Positions 15,001 to 25,074 of a DNA stretch of 64,000 nt are shown here, one piece after another (the stretch's first letter is position 1; every line of letters begins with the position of its first letter). The translations under genes and the position numbers were made by a program. The notes under the pieces were generated by a model. The model was not told the origin of the DNA. It saw only the letters and a program-made list of their open reading frames with translations, and searched no databases. This DNA comes from Synanceia verrucosa (lineage: Eukaryota; Chordata; Actinopteri; Perciformes; Synanceiidae). Location of the stretch: NCBI GenBank assembly GCA_029721515.1, contig CM056553.1, positions 2,927,001 through 2,991,000 of the forward strand. The letters are read 5' to 3'.

Positions 15001-16253
15001 CACGTGTAATTCTAGATATACCAAATATTCTATATATTCTAAATGTTCTACATAGTTTAAATATTTTATACAGCCTAAAACTTCTAAATATTCTATGTAT
15101 TTTAAATATTCAAAATATCCTACATATATATTAAACTAAATATTCTACATAATATAAATATATATATGCTATATATTTAAAAGATTATATATAGTCTAAA
15201 TATTCTATATTTTAATTATTCCAAATATTCTACAGTCTAAAACTTCTAAATATTCCATATATTTTAAATATTCAAAATGTTCTATGTATTAAATAATCTA
15301 GCTATTCTGTATATTTAAGTTTCCACATATTCTAAATATTCTTTATTTTAAATATCCAAAATATTCTATATATTAAATAATCTAAAATATCCTGTACATT
15401 TAAACAATTGTATATATTCTAAATATTCTATATTTTAAATATCCAAAATATTCTATATATTCTATATAATGTAAATATTCTGTACATTTAAACAATTGTA
15501 TATATTCTAAATATTCTATATTTTAATTATTTAAAATATTCTATATATTCCAAATATTCTACATATCTTAAACATTCCAAATATTCTGTATATTCTAAAA
15601 AAATATTCTATATATTCTAAAAATTTAGATGTGGCCTCCACTCTCTTTGCTAAGACGACCTTGCATTTGGGATATTTCCCATAGTATCACATATGTGGTA
15701 ATTATTGTATCTCCATCTTCCAGGTTCAGTACAGCTACTGCAGTGTAAATATTTAACTTGACTGTATCAGTGCTCACACCTGTAGCTTGAGCAGGTTGCT
15801 CCTGATGGTCACGGTGCTGACCTGCAGCAGTCGGAGGTAATTCCTCTCAGACTGGACCAGCTCCTCTATGGCCAGCATCTGTCTCTGGGCTGCTCTCTCT
15901 TTAGCTGCTACCGCCTCCTCTTCCCTCCTCTTTTTGGCCTCTTCTTCCATCTCTGCCAGCCTCTCCTCTGATATGGAGCTCTCCTCAGAGAAGCTGTCCT
16001 GTGAGGAGAGCTTTTCTTTTGTTTCCACAGATAAAGAATCCACAGGCGCCTCCTCAAACACCGACACATCCAGCTCCTCCTCTGTGCTGAACAGCTCCTC
16101 TCCAAACTGATCCTCCTGCTCCTGGAGCTTCTCCTTCTCCACGTCCTTCCTGGCCACCTGGCCTACAGCTCCGTGAGGAGACAGAGGAGATGAGGCCGGT
16201 TTCAGGAGAGCCAGTGTGAAGGAGGAGGGCTGAGGCCTCCTGGGCACCTCCAT
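3064..16253 (-). CDS. arhgef37: ARHGEF37-like Rho guanine nucleotide exchange factor (DH-BAR-SH3-SH3)
   Basis: Predicted cytosolic activator of Rho-family GTPases that also has a membrane-curving BAR domain. Thirteen coding exons on the minus strand: 15780-16253, 12765-12894, 11312-11459, 11008-11207, 10245-10375, 9711-9815, 8833-8946, 8279-8448, 8038-8185, 7816-7944, 6382-6577, 5437-5606, 3064-3282. They join to 2334 nt (777 aa), in phase at every junction. Residues 1-130 are an acidic, Ser/Glu-rich extension. A DH domain follows (about 130-318; LSFFLVMPVQRIARYPLLLQ is its conserved helix), then a BAR domain (about 350-580), SH3-1 (about 600-660; RRWLVDAG) and SH3-2 (about 706-765; GNPEWSLVEAEGGKRGYVP). 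SH3 and DH wording fits ARHGEF37 better than the related ARHGEF38 or DNMBP. Human ARHGEF37 is about 675 aa, so this protein is roughly 100 residues longer at the N-terminus. The ATG at 16253 is the first in the exon after the acceptor at 16265. Confidence 0.9.
5620..6380. other. ARHGEF37-like intron 11, AT-rich
   Basis: This intron lies between coding exons 11 and 12. Positions 5760-6180 are strongly AT-rich with TATATA and AATAAT runs. No exon or recognisable element is seen. Confidence 0.6.
6382..6577 (-). CDS. arhgef37: ARHGEF37-like exon 11, first SH3 domain
   Basis: Encodes the end of the BAR-SH3 linker and most of SH3-1, including SGKIYQV, DLNLTRGELVAVI and RRWLVDAGG. The domain finishes in the next exon with RRGYAPSSKL. 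The donor is at 6381 (GGAG then GTGAGA) and the acceptor follows TTGTCAG. The ELVAVI and RWLVD signatures are typical of the first C-terminal SH3 of the DNMBP/ARHGEF37/ARHGEF38 family. Confidence 0.9.
7058..7145 (+). mobile_element. Truncated copy of the TTTAAGACC DNA element
   Basis: AAGGTTCTTGCACCATTTTA followed by the TTAAGACCTCAACAAAT body matches positions 20-100, about 10540-10625 and 43918-44000. The copy breaks off soon after the CCCAAAAATGTCATAA segment. It lies in the intron between coding exons 10 and 11 of the ARHGEF37-like gene. Confidence 0.6.
8565..8800. mobile_element. Non-autonomous DNA transposon with CAGGGTTCCCA inverted ends
   Basis: Terminal inverted repeats are CAGGGTTCCCACGCAT at the left and ATGCATGGGAACCCTG at the right. 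Both sides are flanked by AGGTG (8560-8564 and 8801-8805), a 5-bp target duplication. The element is 236 bp, without coding capacity, in the intron between coding exons 7 and 8 of the ARHGEF37-like gene. Its right edge is 32 bases from the exon 7 donor. Confidence 0.8.
10535..10993 (+). mobile_element. TTTAAGACC-family DNA element
   Basis: The body matches the family seen at 20-236 and 38222-38957 and ends AAGGATCCCTG at 10993. The left edge is eroded, so its start is approximate. It lies in the intron after ARHGEF37-like coding exon 4, with its right end only 14 bases from that exon's donor (exon starts at 11008 on the plus axis). Confidence 0.65.
11705..12046 (+). mobile_element. CACCCCTAG-family MITE, copy 1
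   Basis: The element opens with GATGGGAAAAAATATTGCAA and ends TGCCCATCCCTA. It shares its interior (CAATATATTG, TCTCAGTGACCTACAT, GTGACCCAAGTATC) with copies ending at 16785, 20144 and 62748, and with one cut by the window's right edge. Complete copies have CTAGGGGTGGG / CCCACCCCTAG inverted ends. No coding capacity is seen. Confidence 0.65.
13080..13965 (+). mobile_element. GATGCACCGATC-family DNA element, copy 1 (5' eroded)
   Basis: Over about 880 bases this is nearly identical to 58830-59724, including CCTTGTCCTCTG, TAAGAGGGGTGTGTCTGC and the 3' end TGCATCTCT. The left inverted end seen in the 58654 copy is missing. The short open frame inside (13447-13653 minus, repeated at 59206-59412) comes from the repeat and is not a gene. 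Confidence 0.7.
15015..15630. repeat. Diverged AT-rich tandem repeat (TATTCTAAA-type)
   Basis: About 600 bases are built from variants of AATATTCTATATATTCTAAA and the ATTTAAA spacer, with irregular period. It lies in the first coding intron of the ARHGEF37-like gene, just downstream of the large acidic exon (15780-16264). No coding function is evident. Confidence 0.8.
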
Positions 16254-16409
16254 GATGGAGACCTCTGTCCAAGAAAAACACTGTTACTCAAAGGTAATAA
16301 TATTAAACAACAATAATCAGTATCTTTCCAATAGTATTACAGTGTAAATAACAAAATGTCTTTACATTATATAATGCAGCTTTAAGTAAAGAACTTACAT
16401 TTGACAGCG

Positions 16410-16785
16410 TACCCCCTTTTTTTAATAAAAATTATTTAAAAAATATATATTTTTTTTATTCTTTTGACATAATATTTATTTTTAATTTCTTAATATTGAT
16501 TTTTTTTCCCCCCCCAAAAAAAGTTTTGGGCCGAAACTGATTAATCGTGTTAATGCGGTAACTTTGACAGCTCTAGTATATATGTATGTATATGTGTTTA
16601 TAAACGAAATTAAAAACGTATGTATATGTACATATATACAACTTGTAGTTTAAGCTGCACTTTAAATTTCTCAGTGAACTACGTATAATACGCAATTTAT
16701 CGCAATATTACAATATCGAAATAATGTGACCCAAGTATCGTGATACGTATTGTATCGTGAAGTCATTGCCGATACCCACCCCTAG
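16410..16785 (+). mobile_element. CACCCCTAG-family MITE, copy 2
   Basis: The right end GATACCCACCCCTAG and the interior (TTTCTTAATATTGATT, GGGCCGAAACTGATTAATCG, TGACAGCTCTAGTATA) match copies 3 and 4. The left end is eroded, so its start is approximate. It sits in the first intron of the ARHGEF37-like gene. Confidence 0.65.
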
Positions 16786-17849
16786 TAACAAACCAGTTTT
16801 CCCATTGGAACAAGTATTTTTTGTTATAATGTTTCTGGTTCCATGAGTTCTATTTTAAACTGCAGTCTGAAATCAATAAAATCACTATTTACAAATATGT
16901 AAATATGTAATATGAGTCAACTGACAGACCAGGTATGTGAAGAAACAAGGTTTCCCAAACATCTTTCACATTAAATTTCCAGGCAGATTATCAGATTATG
17001 AGACATCCCTGACGCTGATTCATGGTTTATCTGCAGCACTCATATTATCAATAATCTCATATCAAATGAACTCCATAAACCTGGAGGCAGCAGATCATGT
17101 GATGGCTTTGTTCACGCTGCTGACTTCACACAGAGGCAGATGTATGATGTATTGTCACGGATTGGCCGGCCCACCGGGAGGCTGCCGAGCTGCTTACAGA
17201 GCAACTAATGCTGCCACCGCGGTGACAATTAGCCGTTACATGACTCAGCTGAGCAGTCCTCTGTGGCTGGAAAGGACACACTTTGGTTCTTGACTCAGTG
17301 AGTGAAATGTAGCATCTGTGTGAGGGAGAGTTTGTCACTGCTGATACCAGAACAACATGTTTTACTCTTCAACAGTCTGACACAGTCACCTGTCCATTAA
17401 CATGTTGCACCATTGCATGACTCATTATTTCGATGAATGTTTCTGTCTGTTTAAACTGAGTGAGCTCCTGCAACAACATTACATAAACTAAACATGTGTA
17501 ATACTCTCTCTATTCTGTGCCATTAGTCAGTAAAAACACTCAGTATTACCTCTGGCTGATAAACCAGCAGCCCTGCATTAACTCATTCTGTCATGCAGGT
17601 TTTAATGTTCACTTCTTGTTTTGGACATGTGCTGACTCACCTTAAATTTGGCTTTACTAAGATAATATTGTATACACAACAGCTGCTTCTCCAGTCTTTT
17701 TGTTTGTGTTTCCAGATGTCCAACACTTGAACGTCACTATTCAAACAGGTTACTGGCACCGCTGTCCGACCTCACAGACTTATCTTTTGTGCAATAATTT
17801 AATTTAACATTTTACTATGTGCAATATTACTGTTTCAGGTTTTCAGTTT

Positions 17850-18170
17850 CAACATGTTCAAAGGTTTATTTATACTGTACAGCACTGATTATAGTCCACC
17901 CATCTGGTCTCCTGCATGTTTTAAACATTTTTACACCACGGATCAGCTTCAACATGTGTCTACTGCTGATATTTGCCTGCTTTTACCATTGTTGACGAGT
18001 TATTTTAAAGCATTTATGTTTGTACTTAGTTTTTTCTTGTTTAGTGATACTTTCTTATTTTTCATATAGGTCCTTATGCTGCCGCACTATCCACTTGCTA
18101 TTGTAACATGTAAATTTCCCCATTGGTGGGATGAATAAAGGTTCATCTTATCTTGTCTTATCCCTCCAAC
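17850..18170 (+). mobile_element. Possible LINE 3' end fragment
   Basis: The stretch ends with TTGGTGGGATGAATAAAGG and a run of CTTATC-like repeats, which resembles the 3' tails of fish L2/Rex-type LINEs. There is no surviving coding domain. Family assignment is an inference from tail style only. Confidence 0.35.
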
Positions 18171-18569
18171 AAAGGGTTGAGGGGTTGAGCCGCATGTGGT
18201 GACTCCATGAGCTGCATGTCAAACCCTAACACTTCACTTCTTAGAAAATCAATCTGCAGTAAGAATCAAAACTGTGCCAAAAGCTGGCATTGAACACCAG
18301 TTATATCTAAAAAAAATCAACGCACAAACCCTTAACTCTTAGTGTCAACCTAAGCACCAACTTCCTTTAAATTTCAAAACAAGAGCTCCAGGCTGAGACT
18401 ACAACCACAGCAGACTCTGCACCATCCTGACGACATTAAGTGACAGAGTATCATTAAAACAGGAGATTATTACCTGCTGCAGAATCCTGGATTCAGCTGT
18501 GGTGAACCTCGATCTCCCCTCTCTCTCTGTCCCAGCTGAAATGTGCTGCAGAGACGCTGCTGCATTAAC

Positions 18570-18613
<44 letters not shown>

Positions 18614-18773
18614 GGTGTAACTTTCTCCACTGACTCACACACAGCAGGGCCTCATGTGGCAGGAGTGTGTGAGTGAGTGTGTGTGTGAGAGAAAAACAGT
18701 GTTTAAGTGTGTGAGGGAAGGGGGGATGGGAGTGGAACAGAGGGTGGGCTGGAAAAAGAGGGGAGGGTGGCCA

Positions 18774-18812
<39 letters not shown>

Positions 18813-19791
18813 ACTGACTGCAGCAGCTGGTGGGAAGAGGAAGTGTCTCTCACCCAGGCGGATGCTGATTGGCTGACAAGTCTTCACAGGGCAATGAAGG
18901 ACCAATGGGACGACACCTGGAGGGGTTTCATGAACCGCTGCCCGGACCAATGAGGACGGAGCGATGGAGTGATTGAAGTTTTCCTCTCACAGGAAACAAA
19001 AGCTCCGTGGGACGTCCCATCCTGTTCAAACTGCGAAGGGCTTGTCTGGATTTTCTGGCAGAAGGTAACAAAAAGGTTTACAGCTCACTCCTTTCAGCCA
19101 GAAATAAAAAAAGATTTATGGCTGTGTTTTATTTCAAACCATTAAACAATTAAAGAGACACTTTCTCCTGAAGATCCGGCTGAGCAAATATCTGCCATCA
19201 ATTAAAGACTCCTGTCACAATACAGAGAACAAATTTTAAAAAAATGCATCTGATCAAGACTACAGCAATGCAACAAAGTGTCTGAGGCTAAATGCTAACA
19301 TCTGCATGCTGACTTTTACCATTTACCATAGTACAATCCTATACAAGCATGTAATTATGCTAATGTAACAAAAGTAAATCTGAGGCTGAGGCTTCGTCCA
19401 CACGAAAACGACACGGTAACGCTTGTGAGATTTTTTTAACAATGTTGCCGGAAGGATTTCCGTCTACACAGCAACAAGATAACGAGTGACAACTCGTGAC
19501 AAGGATGTCATACATATGCCATGACGATAGGTGGTGCAGCAAAGCAACGCAGAGAGACCCACAAAAAAGGACGAAAGAATGCAATGAACATGCTCAAGTC
19601 CTTGTTTACAACTACTTCTGGTCACGTGATGAGGTGACGTCATCATTGGCAACAACGTCGGGTACACACTGCAACTCCAGATCTTCTCACTCTGGAACCC
19701 GTTGTCAGAAAATATCGGAATCGTCTGTACGCAAGGCAGAATCGGTATTAAAATTTGTCGGATTCACAGACACACATACAGTATATTTTTA

Positions 19792-20144
19792 TAGGGGTGG
19801 TATAAAAAAAACTGAAATGGCAATATATCATATACCTTTTCTTCAATATAATATTGATTTTTAATTTCTTAATATAGAATTATTTTCCCCAAAAAAAGTT
19901 TCGGGCCGAAACTAATTAATCGCCTTGATGCGTAAACTCTGACAGCCCTAGTATATATGTATAAGTGTTTGTAAATCAAATTCTAAATGTACGTATAAAT
20001 ATATGTACATATATAAAACTTGTATTTTAAGTTGCATTTAAAATTTCTCAGTGAACTACATAGAATATGTAGTTGCAATTGTATCGTGACTCAAGTATCG
20101 CGATACACATTGTATCGTGAAGCCCTTGCAAATACCCACCCCTA
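19792..20144 (+). mobile_element. CACCCCTAG-family MITE, copy 3
   Basis: Starts TAGGGGTGG and ends ACCCACCCCTA, giving inverted ends. The interior GGGCCGAAACTAATTAATCG matches copy 2. It has no coding capacity and lies in the first intron of the ARHGEF37-like gene. Confidence 0.7.
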
Positions 20145-20968
20145 ATATATAATAAATCCCAAGGAAATCCATTGATAACGAAATTCTGTCGAGGCTTAGA
20201 GGCACAAATAAATAAGAAATAAGAATAAAGATATAAAACACCTGTATTAGCAGAGGAGATAGGTAATATTTACAGCAGATTTCTGCTGTTTTACATATTA
20301 TATTTTATTTTTATTATGATTTAGTAATAGAGCAACCATCCTCATGTTACCTGGAAGCAAACTGGGAAACACAGTCAAATAAAAACTGTCAAGAGGTCAC
20401 AGATTTGCAGTGACAGCTTCAGTGGTTCTGGTTCCACATCAGTCTGTCTCCTGTCACAATAAAACCTTGTCCACACAGGTGTTATTACTGCAAATCCAAA
20501 AAGTAACAAGGTGGAGTTTTACTTTTACTCACTATGGTTAAACTTGTTGTATAGACATTTATAAAGTATTTTTTTTATTTCCTCATCTTAGCATGTGGCT
20601 GTGAGTCCTGAGAAAGAGATGTTAGCATGAAAGCTGACACAATGAAGGGATTCATGGCCGTCAGGCTGGAAGAGTCTGGAATGAGGAGGCCGGGAGGCAG
20701 CGGCTGATCTCCATCAGCTCGGTAAATCAGGGAGGAATGCTGCAGGACGAGATTCTTCCACCAGCTGACTGGTGTTGATCAGCGGACTAGTCAAGGTGTG
20801 CTGGTAAGAAAACACTGCAGGCACCGATCCAACTGTGTGCAATGACCGATGAGTTTTATCAGAGCCAAAACCTGCCATCCCAAAAAAACAATCTGTTCCT
20901 AGACAGCAATCAGTGAAGTCAAGGCTGCTTTTTGTTACTGACAGTAGAGCCAGAGGACTCTACTGGAT

Positions 20969-21510
20969 TGGTTTCTTTTTGCTGCTCATGTACACTTTGT
21001 TATTTGTTCATAAATAAATTAAGTACATTTATATCTGTGTTCATTTGTTACCTTTTTTTAACAAAGCTAAATGTTTATGTCTAGCCTGATGCCTTCACTC
21101 ACATGGTAAGGTATACAGTTCATTCATTCATCAGTGGTATTGATCGGTATCGGGTATCTCAGCCCAGGTATCGTATCGGGATTGGATCGGAAAAAACTGG
21201 ATCGGTGCATCTCTATTTAGTAACATGCAGTTTGGAGAAACAAGACTTTTCACACTGCAGCTCTGCAGTTGGGGGGGTTTTATACACACATAATAGACAG
21301 TAGTAAAAGACAGAAGCATTGCATAAACAGAGTTCAGTTTCAATAGTCAGTGCTTATAGCAGACACACCCCTCTTATGTAGTACTGTCCATAGTTGTTTA
21401 CGCTGCTCTGTTGACTTGATTTGATTCAACAATAGACACAAATTTTGTGTCCACAGTTTGGACACATTTTATGACAGAGGACAAGGAGTGATCGGCGGGT
21501 TTGTGGCAAT
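20969..21510. mobile_element. GATGCACCGATC-family element with internal inversion
   Basis: The left half (about 20969-21214) repeats the 3' part of the family in forward orientation and ends ATCGGTGCATCTCT. The right half (about 21288-21510) carries the 5' part of the same family in reverse complement (GCAGACACACCCCTCTTATG, then GGACAAGGAGTGATCGG). Copies at 13080 and 58654 carry both parts in one orientation, so this copy is rearranged. Confidence 0.65.
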
Positions 21511-22783
21511 CGCTGAGTACCGCAGTAAACCACACTGATTGGGTGTTTTATCACCATGGTAATAAAAAAATCCATAGCATCACATCCCTAAGGACTAAGC
21601 AAAATACTAGCCACAGTTTACTGATATCATTGTTTATTATTGTTTGTTGTTGTGTGGAGCACGTCTTGGACTGGAGCCACTAAATGATGTCATGACTACA
21701 CAGAGAGGTGATTCAAGCCGGGTGGAGTGATGACGGTATGATGGCAAGAGGGCTAAATGTAGAACCAAGTTAGCTGTAATTACAGGGTTGGTCCAGTTAA
21801 TGGCTACTAAACAGTACATGTGTCTTCACAAGAAGACAGCGAAAACTAAAGACGAGAGAAACTATGACAGTCTTTCACATCAGACATGTGATACCAGCTA
21901 TCATTAAACAGCAGGAACACTTTTTAAACTCAATATGAGCTGCCTCAGCTGTAAGCATCTGTAATGAGCCAAATAAAGCTCTTCAGTGACAACCAGCTGA
22001 GGAAGGAAACATGATGGCAGCCTTGGCTTCCTAATCAGCAGACAACTGAAATAAACAAGGTCAGACATCCTTGTTCATATCTGGACACCAGGCAGTTGTC
22101 TGCCATGACGCTTCAGCTGGCCATCACACTTAGTTATCAACTATTAAAACTGCCTGATTTCATCTTCTTAAATGTCAATATTCCCCAGCTTCTTTACTCC
22201 TTTATGACAGTAAACTGGAGATCTTTGAGTTGTGGACAAAACGGGACATTTGAGGACATCATGTTGGACTTTTACAAACACTGAACCACATTTCCTGACA
22301 TTTTAGACTAAATATCCTTAAATAGCTTATCATGTCATGTGTACGTTTAACAGAATGGACACTGAAAATGCAGTCACGTGGACACACAACAGGAATGTCA
22401 CCTTATTTCAAATGACAGGTGGCTGCTTTCATTTAGCTGGACTCCTGTTAGCATCACTGTGTTTTGGGTTTAAACGGCAGCACAGCAGCATGTGCTGGTG
22501 TCACTGTGAACCAGAGATGTGGGCGGACACCAGTCAACACGGTACCTGCATGGATTTTCGCTCTGCAGCATTTTCCTCGCTCACATTTTCAGCTCAATCG
22601 CACATTAAACGGTTACCGTTAAAGGGGTTAGCCTGTTGGACGACGTCAAACCAACGGAATGTCGTTAGCTCGGGATAAAAAAAAGAGCTAAAAGCCTCGT
22701 TTGGGGAATAACGCGGTGTGTCTGCTGTCTTATGTTCGGATAAAGACACAACAGGAGGAGAAGAAATGTGATAAAAGGTTTAC

Positions 22784-22900
22784 CTTCCCGCCCCGGCCTC
22801 TCAACACCTGCTTAATCCGAACAGACTGCGTTAATCCCGCGCTGATGTCCGGAGCTCTGAGCGCTCAGCTCCGACATTGAACTCACGTTCACCTGTTGTC
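22784..22900 (-). other. arhgef37: Probable non-coding exon 1 and promoter region of the ARHGEF37-like gene
   Basis: On the minus strand a GC-rich stretch ends in GGGGCGGGAAG followed by GTAAACC, a plausible splice donor at 22783. The next acceptor in frame with the gene is at 16265, giving a first intron of about 6.5 kb. The 5' boundary is a guess; no TATA box or transcript evidence is available. Confidence 0.45.
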
Positions 22901-23512
22901 ATGTCAGCACTCAGACCATCTGTAAAGCTCGCGATAACAACAAACGAAAAGAACTTCCGGTCACTACTTTATAAAATAAAAGCCTGGAATACTCTACATC
23001 CGTGTTTATTTCACAATAAAAGTCGAGCAACGCATTTAACAACAAAAAAAAATATATATAGGGTTTAGTATAAGTGTGAGGGGCATTTCTGTGGTATAAT
23101 CTGAATTTGGCAGCAGTAAAGGCAAATTTTGCATTAAATCTGAGTACAAATATATAATAATATTTACATTATCAGATATTTACATACATACCTAGTATTA
23201 AAAGGATAATTTATAATGACGAAATGGCAAGGTGTGAATACATAATGTAATATACGCAATACACAAAATCTAATGATATGGATGTTTATGTGGCACTTAA
23301 AGGCAATATTTATGAACATTTCAGTTTGATGTCATACATAGTTTTAATTATATACTCAGTTCTGCCTTCACTGGAAGCAACCATATACACAAATATAGTA
23401 ACATACACATAAATGAGAACAAGAAACAAAAAAACTAGAGCCAGAGAATGAAATTATGGAAAACTGTTTTGTGTCGTTAACCAAATAATGTTCTAATACT
23501 AACAAAGTCCTT
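22901..23512. other. Intergenic segment left of the LINE
   Basis: No gene or clear repeat is seen. The stretch is AT-rich and originally joined directly to the ELP1 upstream region before the LINE inserted at 23513-23524. With the LINE removed, the two head-to-head genes would be separated by only about 700 bases. Confidence 0.55.
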
Positions 23513-23920
23513 GAACTGCAACTCGAGTTGAAAAAGGGTCAGCAATGGCGGAGCTCGTCCGGACTTGAGGGATAGGGCGGAAGTCGGAAGTGTCGGTTGG
23601 CGGGAGCGTGAGTTTAAACCAGCGGACACTAAGAGACAGAAAACTGATCTAATAGCGAGAATTTTGGGTTTGTTTGTTGATTGGATTGTGTGTTAGGTGC
23701 GTGTGGATTGAGTGGGGAGTTGTGTGTGGATATCGGCCGACGTCGATAGGTCCTGGTAATGACGGTGTCCTAGCTCAGCTTCTGACCGATCTGCAGGTCC
23801 CTGGTCAGCAAGAGAGAGGTGAACAAACAAACAAACAATCAACGATACAAAAGATCGTCATTCTAAAGGCTCGACCTCAGACCTGGCAGTTGGCATAAAC
23901 TGGTTTGTGACTGGATCAGG

Positions 23921-24859
23921 ATGGCGACTCAGGTAGACGATGAGGAGGAAGGTAACATGGATTTTGAGCGGATGGACGCCAGTTTCTAGTGGGAGAGGGA
24001 GAGGAAGAAACAGGCGAGACGACGTAAATAAACTCAGCAAGAGAAGCTTCAAGAGAACAGTTCAGGTGATGATGAGAGAATAGTCCGAAAAAAGTGATGA
24101 GAGAGGGATTTAAAGTCATTCTGAAATTTAGAAAGGAAGATGAAGAGGTTAGACTGAGTCCAATTACACTGAGCAGGGAGCTGAGAAAGAAGCTAGAGAG
24201 GTGGAGATGGCAAAACCCTAAGGGATGGCAATCTGTTGATAATATGTAAAACAGAGGAACAGAAGAACAAAGCACTACAAATAGAAAGCATTTGTAAGAA
24301 AATGATAAATGAAAGAAGGATTATGGGCGCTAACAGGGTGGTAAAGGGAGTGATAACAGGGATTCCTGTAGATGAGGACCTGGACAAACTCAAACGGAGC
24401 ATTTCGGGGGGCGAAGTGAGCAGAGCAAAGAGACTACAGAGGACAGTTAATGGAGAAAGGGTGGATAGTCTGTCTGTTCTGCTGGAGTTTCAGGACACTG
24501 TACTCCCAGAAACAGTTAAAATAGGATATATGTGCTTTCCAGTCAGGCCCTACATCCCTCCCCCACTACGCTGTTATAAGTGTCAGAGGTATGGGCATAT
24601 AGCAGCAGCCTGCAGAGGCAAGCAGAGGTGTCCCAAATGTGGAGGGGAGTGCAAAAGTGAGGGTCAGGAGAAATGCTGTAACTGTGGTGGACAACACAGG
24701 GTGACATACAGTCAGTGTGAGGTCAGGAAGAGGGCAGTGGAAATAGAGCAGGTGAAAGCAACAAACAACATCAGCTATGCAGAGGCAGTGAAGAGGGTAG
24801 ATGGTCAAAGGGGAAAGAATGTAACAGGAAAAATTAATCAGGTCCAAAGAGCAAACTGA
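23921..24859 (+). pseudogene. LINE ORF1, gag-like CCHC protein (broken)
   Basis: The start ATG at 23921 opens MATQVDDEEEG, but a TAG follows after 22 codons and another stop soon after. The main surviving frame is 24236-24859 (207 codons). It contains a CX2CX4HX4C knuckle (CYKCQRYGHIAAAC), then CPKCGG and a CNCGGQH knuckle-like cluster, as in nucleic-acid-binding ORF1 proteins of I/Jockey-type LINEs. The frame change between the start and the zinc knuckles shows decay. Confidence 0.8.
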
Positions 24860-25074
24860 GGAAGCTAACACAGCATTGGCAGTAGATAAACTGATTCTCT
24901 TCATGGCCTACGTTATTAACTGTACTGATCAAGTCAAACACAAAACGGAAAAGATCAAGATAATTGTGAGGGGAGCAGAGAAGTTTTTGGGGATAAAAAA
25001 TGTGTCCTGGGAGCAGATTACAAAAAGCCTTGAGGCAGATGGGAGAGTGGGGAGCTCAGGTGAAAAAGGACCCT

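Larger units (their letters stand above)
16786..22783. other. Large first intron of the ARHGEF37-like gene
   Basis: No exon was found. Contents: a probable LINE 3' tail near 17850-18170 that ends ATGAATAAAGGTTCATCTTA followed by CTTATC repeats; CA runs at 18573-18609 and 18777-18809; a CACCCCTAG MITE (19792-20144); and a rearranged GATGCACCGATC element (20969-21510). The 552-base minus-strand open frame at 18399-18950 runs through both CA repeats and is not convincing as a protein. Confidence 0.55.

Noticed and set aside
3064..16253. Assignment of the RhoGEF to DNMBP or ARHGEF38
   Set aside because: DNMBP has four N-terminal SH3 domains not seen here, and the SH3 wording (RWLVDAGG, GNPEWSLVE) is closer to ARHGEF37.
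18399..18950. A 183-codon minus-strand open frame
   Set aside because: It reads straight through two CA/TG microsatellites, gives Val-Cys runs and matches nothing; no splice or start support.
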